A DNA stretch of 10,374 nt, from the NCBI GenBank assembly GCA_937942965.1, contig CALDGN010000162.1:1-10374 (forward strand), read 5' to 3'. The first letter of the stretch is position 1. Each line of letters opens with the position of its first letter. Source of the DNA: an uncultured Acidimicrobiales bacterium. GTDB taxonomy: Bacteria; Actinomycetota; Acidimicrobiia; Acidimicrobiales; UBA10347. Under the pieces are notes generated by a model. It saw only the letters and a program-made list of their open reading frames with translations. It had not been told where the DNA came from and searched no databases. Shown one piece after another: positions 6,120 through 10,374 of this stretch. Both the position numbers and the translations under genes were made by a program.

Positions 6120-7217
6120 ATGCATGTGGGAATGTCGGTCATCTTCCAGAACCCGGGCGAAACCGTGCCCGATCGATCGGTCTACGCCGACGATCTCCGG
6201 CTCGCACGACTTGCCGAGCCGCTCGGCTTCGACTCAATCTGGAGCGTCGAGCACCACTTCACCGACTACACGATGTGTCCCGACGTGTTCCAGTTCCTGA
6301 GCTACATGGCCGGCTGTACCGAACGGGTCCAGCTCGGTTCCATGGTGTGCGTCTTGCCGTGGCATGACCCGATGCGCGTCGCTGAAGAGATCGCGATGCT
6401 CGACAACATGTCCGGCGGTCGGGTCATTCTCGGTATGGGCCGAGGCACCGGACGCGTCGAGTTCGAAGGCTTCCGCGTCGACATGCCCGAGGCCCGAAAG
6501 CGCTTCGCCGAATCCGCCGACATGATCCTGAGCGGGCTTGAGCAGGGCTACTGCGAATACGACGGCGAGCACGTGCGCCAGCCCCGCAAAGACATTCGGC
6601 CACGCCCCTTCAAGAGCTTCCGAGGTCGCGCCTATGCCGCAGCTGTCTCGAGCGAATCGGCCGAGATCATGGCCAAGATGGGCGTCGGCATTCTGATCGT
6701 TCCGCAGAAGCCCTGGAAGACCGTCCGAGAAGAACTCGCCACGTATCGAGCAACGTTCCGCGAGGCGACGGGCGACGAACCGCCACCGCCCATGGTCGCG
6801 GGTTGGACCTACGTCGACGAGTCCGCTGACAAAGCCGAGACGATGGCCCGCCAGTACATCGGCGGCTACTGGGATTCGATCATCAAGCACTACGAGTTCG
6901 ACCAGCCACACCTCAAGAGCACACCCGGCTACGAGTTCCACGGCCAGATGTATGACCGTCTGAACGCTCCCGGCGGCATGGAGAAGATGACGGACTTCTT
7001 CTTGAGCCTGCAGGTGTGGGGCACACCGGACCAGGTGACCGAGAAGGTCATGGCGATCCAGGACAACACCTGGTGCGACGGCTACATGGGCGTGTTCAGC
7101 TACGCCGGCATGCCGATCGATGACGCCGAGGCGAGCTGTCGGCTCTTCGCATCCCAGGTCATGCCTGGCCTGCAGGCACTTGCGCCGGCCTATGACCGGC
7201 TCGGCGTTCCCGCGTAA
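6120..7217 (+). CDS. Luciferase-like monooxygenase (LLM class flavin- or F420-dependent oxidoreductase)
   Basis: A 365-residue cytoplasmic TIM-barrel enzyme of the bacterial luciferase-like superfamily. Supporting blocks are LGFDSIWSVEHHF (35-47), containing the conserved Glu-His-His, VQLGSMVCVLPWHDPMRVAE (70-89), and the diagnostic LDNMSGGRVILGMGRG (94-109), followed by EFEGF (114-118). The strand ILIVPQKP (191-198) and a long C-terminal helical part are also typical. Members use reduced FMN or F420 to oxygenate or dehydrogenate organic substrates. The sequence does not settle the cofactor or substrate. The ATG at 6120 is chosen because AGGGGG lies seven bases upstream. It is divergent from the dehydrogenase operon and convergent with a crotonase whose stop is only ten bases away, which suggests local co-function in catabolism. 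Confidence 0.93.
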   Translation: MHVGMSVIFQNPGETVPDRSVYADDLRLARLAEPLGFDSIWSVEHHFTDYTMCPDVFQFLSYMAGCTERVQLGSMVCVLPWHDPMRVAEEIAMLDNMSGGRVILGMGRGTGRVEFEGFRVDMPEARKRFAESADMILSGLEQGYCEYDGEHVRQPRKDIRPRPFKSFRGRAYAAAVSSESAEIMAKMGVGILIVPQKPWKTVREELATYRATFREATGDEPPPPMVAGWTYVDESADKAETMARQYIGGYWDSIIKHYEFDQPHLKSTPGYEFHGQMYDRLNAPGGMEKMTDFFLSLQVWGTPDQVTEKVMAIQDNTWCDGYMGVFSYAGMPIDDAEASCRLFASQVMPGLQALAPAYDRLGVPA

Positions 7218-7251
7218 CAGCCGCTTCTAGGCGTCGCTGGCCCCGCGGCTG
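7218..7251. terminator. 7-bp inverted repeat in the monooxygenase/crotonase convergent junction
   Basis: CAGCCGC at 7218-7224, directly after the monooxygenase TAA, pairs with GCGGCTG at 7245-7251. The 20-base loop contains the crotonase stop codon (7229-7227). The right arm lies in the last codons of the crotonase. No T-tract follows. It is a weaker member of the set of three stop-flanking dyads in this window. Confidence 0.3.
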
Positions 7252-8030
7252 CGCGCGGCTTCGAAGTCTGGAGTGCGCTTCTCAAGGAAGGCGGCAACGG
7301 CTTCTTTGTGCTCGGGCGTCTCGTACGCCTGATCGAGCAAGGCGAGCTCTCGCTTCTGGACATCTTTGAGCGACGTCGCAAACATGTTCTGCGTCAACAG
7401 TTCCTTGGTGAAGGCGAGTGACGCTTGCGGGTTGTCGCCCATTGCGTGCGCCATGTCGTGCGCTGCATCGAGAAGGGAATTGGCCGGGACGACGCGATCG
7501 ATCAGGCCGATCTCGGCTGCTTCCTCGGCCAGGATCGTGGTTCCGGTCAGCATGAGTTCGCTGGCCTTGCCGAACCCGACGCGCATGGGGACCAGCTGCG
7601 AACTGCCGAGCTCCGGCACGACACCCATCTTGACGAACCTCAAGCTCAGCTTGGCGCCCTCGGCCGCAATCAGATGATCCATGGAGAGCACTTGCGACAG
7701 CCCGACACCGATTGCGGGGCCGTTGATCGCGGCGATGACCGGCTTCGACGAGCGCATGAGCTCGACCCAGTCGCGGGTCGCTCCAGCCTCTTCGACGGCA
7801 CCGTCGAGCTGGTCTTGGAAAACAGCCTGCATGTCCGCCCCGGCGCAGAAGCCACGACCGGCGCCGGTCACCACGATGGCGATGATCGACGGATCCTCGT
7901 TGGCAGCGACGACCGCCTCGGTCATCTCTCGTCCCATCGTCCGAGTCCACGCATTGAGGCGCTCTGGGCGGTGCATCGTGATGGTGAAGACACCATCGTC
8001 GACCGAGGTCAAGATCTGTTCGTAGGCCAT
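7227..8030 (-). CDS. Crotonase-family protein with a delta3-delta2 enoyl-CoA isomerase-like active site
   Basis: A 267-residue crotonase-fold protein acting on acyl-CoA substrates. The oxyanion-hole strand GRGFCAGADM lies at 59-67 and KPVIAAINGPAIGVGLS at 96-112. The first hydratase Glu position is occupied by Ser112. The second block reads RFVKMGVVPELGSSQLVP (131-148). Its Glu140, in the PE-x-GSS context, matches the catalytic acid of delta3-delta2 enoyl-CoA isomerases. I therefore favour double-bond isomerisation during oxidation of unsaturated acyl-CoAs, over hydration. The frame is open up to 8210, but family similarity begins at the ATG of 8030 (MAYEQIL), and a longer form would run into the promoter and start of the divergent stress-protein gene. 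The Shine-Dalgarno is weak. It is a paralogue of the crotonase at 2815-3639 with a different active-site layout. Confidence 0.9.
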   Translation of the reverse strand: MAYEQILTSVDDGVFTITMHRPERLNAWTRTMGREMTEAVVAANEDPSIIAIVVTGAGRGFCAGADMQAVFQDQLDGAVEEAGATRDWVELMRSSKPVIAAINGPAIGVGLSQVLSMDHLIAAEGAKLSLRFVKMGVVPELGSSQLVPMRVGFGKASELMLTGTTILAEEAAEIGLIDRVVPANSLLDAAHDMAHAMGDNPQASLAFTKELLTQNMFATSLKDVQKRELALLDQAYETPEHKEAVAAFLEKRTPDFEAARSRGASDA

Positions 8031-8096
8031 ACCCAAGCCTGCAGGCCTCGGCACATGTGGTCCAAGTCGCGACGTTTTCTGTTTCACCGTGTGCCG

Positions 8097-8142
8097 TACA
8101 GTCATGCAAGCGGGCGGCCCAACAAGGTCGAGAGATGTGGAG
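8097..8142 (+). promoter_or_regulatory. Candidate -10 box and Shine-Dalgarno of the stress-protein gene
   Basis: In the 118-base divergent spacer (8031-8148), TACAGT at 8097-8102 is a plausible -10 box. The T-rich GTTTTC at 8074-8079, 17 bases upstream, is only a poor -35. GGAG at 8139-8142 lies six bases before the ATG at 8149 and sets the start of the stress protein, rather than the upstream ATG at 8089. No clear promoter is visible for the crotonase on the other strand. Confidence 0.4.
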
Positions 8143-8148
8143 CAGAGC

Positions 8149-8541
8149 ATGAGCAGTGCAGCACCAGTCGTGGTGGGCGTCGATGGATCGTCGACGTCGA
8201 TGGCAGCCATGGAACGAGCAACCGAGGTCGCCGCAGGTCTTGCGGCGCCTGTTCACATCGTTGGTGTCGATTCAGGCGCGGATTCGAGCGGCATCGATCG
8301 GGCCCTCGACGAGGCGCGTCAACGTGCCGCCGACCGCTTTCCCGACCTCGAGGTCTTCACCGAGAAGATGGCGACGACTCGTATCGGACTCGCGCTTTCG
8401 AATCATGCGGCACGAGTCGGCGCTCAGCTCCTGGTGGTCGGCAACCTGCGGGGCAAGGGCTTCCGTCGGCTCATGGGCAGCGTGCCCGACGAGCTCGCCC
8501 TCGACGCGCCCTGCGATGTGATGATCGTCAAGACCACCTGA
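8149..8541 (+). CDS. Universal stress protein (UspA family)
   Basis: A single-domain cytoplasmic universal stress protein of 130 residues, slightly short for the family. It opens with the typical first strand and Asp, VVVGVDGSS (7-15). The final block VVGNLRGKGFRRLMGSVPDEL (96-116 region) and DAPCDVMIV (119-127) are the usual C-terminal signature. The ATP-binding consensus G-2x-G-9x-G-S is imperfect. After Gly98 the second Gly position is Arg101, and the loop to Gly110-Ser111 is one residue shorter than the consensus. ATP binding may be altered. Such proteins form dimers and respond to starvation, hypoxia or other stress. GGAG six bases before ATG fixes the start. It is divergent from the isomerase-like crotonase and convergent with the P450. 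Confidence 0.9.
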   Translation: MSSAAPVVVGVDGSSTSMAAMERATEVAAGLAAPVHIVGVDSGADSSGIDRALDEARQRAADRFPDLEVFTEKMATTRIGLALSNHAARVGAQLLVVGNLRGKGFRRLMGSVPDELALDAPCDVMIVKTT

Positions 8542-8564
8542 GTCCGGCGCTCGTTCAGACTCAG
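8538..8564. terminator. 7-bp inverted repeat containing both convergent TGA stops
   Basis: CTGAGTC at 8538-8544 is the exact reverse complement of GACTCAG at 8558-8564, with a 13-base loop. The left arm contains the stress-protein TGA (8539-8541) and the right arm contains the P450 TGA on the minus strand (8563-8561), in symmetrical positions. There is no T-tract. It is a candidate short bidirectional terminator, with the same geometry as the dyad at 2780-2824. Confidence 0.45.
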
Positions 8565-9790
8565 ACGCTGACGGGGAACGACTCGAGACCGCGCAGGTTG
8601 ATGCGGCCGTTCCAGACCGGATCGCCCGCCACCGTTGCGTGCGGGAATCGCTCCACGAGCGAGGTCAGCGCAACTTGTGCCTCGAGCTTCGCCAACGACG
8701 CTCCCAGGCAATAGTGCGCGCCGCTGCCGAAGGCCACATGCTGGCCTGCGGAGGCCCGGCGCAGATCGAGCTGGTCGGCGTCGGCGCCGAACTTCTCAGG
8801 ATCGCGGTTTGCTGACGCAAGAACGGCGAGCACGAACGCACGAGCAGGAATCTCGACACCGCTGAACTCGATGTCGGTCAGCGCCACCCGTCGAGACATC
8901 TGAACCGGGCTGACGTAGCGCAACAGTTCGTCGACGGCGTTGACCGCGACGTCGGGGTCTTCTCGCCAGACCGCAAGCTGCTCCGGGTTACGCATGAGCT
9001 CGTAGAAGCCGGTGCCGATGAGGTTCACGGTCGTCTCGTGGCCGGCGATGAACAGCAACGTGATCTGCGCATTGAGCTCGGCGGTCGACAGTCGATCGCC
9101 GTCTTCTTCGGCCTCGATCATGCGGGTCAGCAGGTCATCGCCTGGGTTGGCACGCTTCCACTCGATCACCTTGTTGATGTGGGCATCCATGTGAATGCCG
9201 GACTCAAATGCAAGCCGCATTTCATCTTCGGAGATGATCGGGTCGATCGCCTTGACCATATGGCCGGACCAGACCTTGATGGTCTCCTTGTCCGCGTCGG
9301 GCATGCCGAGCATCTCGGTGATCACATCGAACGGCAGCGGAAACGCGAGCTCAGCGACGATGTCGCCACCGCCATTGGCCGCCACCGTGTCGAGCTGTTC
9401 ATCGACGAGGCGCTGGATGACCGGGCGCAGCTCTTCGATCGAGCGAGGCGTAAAGGCCTTGGACACGAGTCGGCGAAGCCGTGTGTGGTCGGGCGGGTCG
9501 ACGTTGAGCATCGACAGGTCGCGCTCGGCCGTCACACCCAACGACTCGGCGACGGCGTCGGCCTGCGCGGCACGTTCGCCTTCGAGGATGTCGGAGTTGC
9601 GATCCTCGACGCTCATCGACGGATCGCGCAGCAATTGGAAGCAGTCGTCGTAGCGGAACAGGCCCCAGCGATCGAAGATGTTCTGCACCGGCGCGGCAGC
9701 GCGTACCTCGGCATGGTGCGAGTACGGATCCTCCATGTATCCCGGCAACAGCGGGTTGAAGTGGACTGGCGCAGGCTCCGTCGCAGACAT
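8561..9790 (-). CDS. Cytochrome P450 (soluble bacterial class I type)
   Basis: A 409-residue soluble heme monooxygenase of typical bacterial P450 length, needing separate ferredoxin and reductase partners that are not in the window. The I-helix oxygen-activation motif is AGHETT at 249-254, the K-helix ExxR is Glu288-Leu-Leu-Arg291, and the heme-binding loop FGSGAHYCLG lies at 354-363 with Cys361 as the axial thiolate. DPPDHTRLRRLVSKAFTP (98-115) is the conserved C-helix region. The open frame runs up to 9967, but the extra 59 residues are low-complexity and Arg-rich, unlike any P450 N-terminus. I chose the ATG at 9790. AGGAG there is too far upstream (about 12 bases), while TACGCT lies six bases upstream and suggests a leaderless message. 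The substrate is unknown; a hydrophobic lipid, terpenoid or sterol-like compound is possible given the neighbours. Confidence 0.95.
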   Translation of the reverse strand: MSATEPAPVHFNPLLPGYMEDPYSHHAEVRAAAPVQNIFDRWGLFRYDDCFQLLRDPSMSVEDRNSDILEGERAAQADAVAESLGVTAERDLSMLNVDPPDHTRLRRLVSKAFTPRSIEELRPVIQRLVDEQLDTVAANGGGDIVAELAFPLPFDVITEMLGMPDADKETIKVWSGHMVKAIDPIISEDEMRLAFESGIHMDAHINKVIEWKRANPGDDLLTRMIEAEEDGDRLSTAELNAQITLLFIAGHETTVNLIGTGFYELMRNPEQLAVWREDPDVAVNAVDELLRYVSPVQMSRRVALTDIEFSGVEIPARAFVLAVLASANRDPEKFGADADQLDLRRASAGQHVAFGSGAHYCLGASLAKLEAQVALTSLVERFPHATVAGDPVWNGRINLRGLESFPVSV

Positions 9791-9967
9791 CTGGCGAGCG
9801 TACTCCTGCGACGTTGCCGGCCCCCGGTCGGGCCTTGCTGTCGAACGCCGCGGCAAGACCGTCTGCGCGCCGCTACTCAGACCGGCAACAACCTGTCGGT
9901 GTAAGGTCCCGGCACGGGAAGAGCGGGGCGCGGCTAGATCGCCTCTGGAACGAAAGGCGGCGCCCAC
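9791..9967. promoter_or_regulatory. Divergent intergenic region between P450 and ABC permease
   Basis: This 177-base spacer is the largest in the window and should hold both promoters. On the minus strand TACGCT (9802-9797) fits the TANNNT -10 consensus, six bases from the P450 ATG. On the plus strand TAAGGT at 9902-9907 is a candidate -10 for the permease, 60 bases before its ATG, without a clear -35. AAAGG at 9953-9957 is a possible Shine-Dalgarno with a ten-base spacer. GGCCC-loop-GGGCC near 9819-9834 could form a short hairpin. No operator can be named. Confidence 0.35.
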
Positions 9968-10374
9968 ATGGGCCTAATCCTGTTGCGCGACCTGCAGTAT
10001 CGAAAGTGGCGAGTCCTGCTCACGGTCGTGCTGATGGCGATCGTGATGACGCTGCTGTTCATCATGGCGGGGCTCGTTGGACAGTTCAATGCCGAGCCAG
10101 AACTGGCCACTCGCTTCGCGGGCGACGACAAGTACTGGGTCGTACCTGCCGGCGCAGGCGGCCCGATCACCAACCCCCAGGCCGTCCCCCGACCGCTGCT
10201 TCCGCCTGTTCCCGACGGCGAGGCCGTGCTGTTCCAGCCAAGCCAGCTCGATGGCGAGCGCGTGTTCGTCGCCGGCCGTGACTTCAAGGGACCCAATCAC
10301 GTCCAGAAGAACCTCGACGAAGGACGCATGCCGGCAGGTCCTGGCGAAGTCGTCGTCGACGCGACGACGGGATT
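9968..10374 (+). CDS. FtsX/MacB-like ABC transporter permease, N-terminal part (cut by window end)
   Basis: An open frame of 135 complete codons runs from the ATG at 9968 off the right edge without a stop. It starts with a short basic cytoplasmic segment (LLRDLQYRKWR, 5-15) and one strong membrane helix (about 16-38). A long soluble, presumably extracytoplasmic segment follows, ending in a stretch rich in Asp, Gly and Val (GEVVVDATTG, 126-135). This is the usual opening of FtsX/MacB-type permeases: TM1, then a large periplasmic-type domain, with three more helices expected beyond the window. Such permeases pair with a separate ATPase, probably encoded next, and act in lipoprotein, lipid or peptide export or in signalling to cell-wall hydrolases. 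AAAGG ten bases upstream is a modest ribosome site. It is divergent from the P450. The family call rests on the N-terminus only. Confidence 0.75.
   Translation, partial: MGLILLRDLQYRKWRVLLTVVLMAIVMTLLFIMAGLVGQFNAEPELATRFAGDDKYWVVPAGAGGPITNPQAVPRPLLPPVPDGEAVLFQPSQLDGERVFVAGRDFKGPNHVQKNLDEGRMPAGPGEVVVDATTG

Noticed and set aside
8031..8210. N-terminal extension of the second crotonase up to 8210
   Set aside because: The extra 60 residues have no crotonase similarity and would overlap the start of the divergent stress-protein gene.
7425..8714. A 429-codon open frame on the plus strand
   Set aside because: It crosses the antisense of the isomerase-like crotonase, the divergent promoter region and another frame of the stress protein. 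The product is Arg/His-rich without any domain.
9803..9808. AGGAG-like sequence as the P450 Shine-Dalgarno
   Set aside because: The spacer to the ATG at 9790 is about 12 bases, too long for an efficient site, and no nearer in-frame start codon exists.
9813..9889. 8-bp inverted repeat GTTGCCGG/CCGGCAAC in the P450-permease spacer
   Set aside because: The arms are 61 bases apart. A match of this length is not surprising by chance in a 177-base GC-rich spacer, so I do not call an operator.
9038..9904. A 288-codon open frame antisense to the P450
   Set aside because: The P450 on the minus strand has all its catalytic motifs, and the opposite frame has none.
9791..9967. N-terminal extension of the P450 up to 9967
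   Set aside because: The extra 59 residues are Arg/Ala-rich and unlike P450 N-termini, and they would fill the divergent promoter region.

Overview
The window is 10,374 bases of GC-rich, densely packed bacterial DNA. Codon choice, short intergenic gaps, and the mix of crotonases, luciferase-like monooxygenase, cytochrome P450 and FtsX-like permease suggest an actinobacterium, perhaps of the Acidimicrobiia. That placement is inferred from protein style alone. I see no tRNA, rRNA, CRISPR array, insertion sequence or att site, and no gene-free stretch above 300 bases.

Layout. (1) 3-2789, plus strand: a complete type I ABC exporter half-transporter. A low-complexity linker joins its ATPase to a C-terminal domain that looks like a degenerate M14 zinc carboxypeptidase. 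This fusion is the most unusual object in the window. (2) 6043-2815, minus strand: a probable four-gene operon of D-2-hydroxyacid dehydrogenase, HpcH/HpaI-type aldolase, an unrecognised 187-residue protein and a crotonase, with gaps of 54, 54 and 31 bases. (3) 6120-7217, plus strand: a luciferase-like flavin or F420 monooxygenase, divergent from that operon. (4) 8030-7227, minus strand: a second crotonase with an isomerase-like active site, convergent with the monooxygenase and divergent from a universal stress protein at 8149-8541. (5) 9790-8561, minus strand: a class I bacterial cytochrome P450. (6) 9968 to the right edge, plus strand: the N-terminus of an FtsX/MacB-like ABC permease, cut by the window end.

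How the genes fit together. The middle of the window is a catabolic neighbourhood. Two oxygenases can activate an organic substrate, two crotonases act on acyl-CoA intermediates, and an aldolase plus a 2-hydroxyacid dehydrogenase could handle hydroxy- or oxo-acid fragments. The sequence does not identify the substrate. The flanking ABC systems may or may not be related to this.

Two regulatory patterns stand out. All three convergent gene pairs have a perfect inverted repeat at their facing 3' ends, and in two pairs both stop codons lie inside the stem arms. Second, four minus-strand genes without a good Shine-Dalgarno sequence have a -10-like hexamer exactly six bases upstream of ATG, as expected for leaderless transcripts. 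The plus-strand genes at 6120 and 8149 and the crotonase at 3639 have recognisable Shine-Dalgarno sequences instead.
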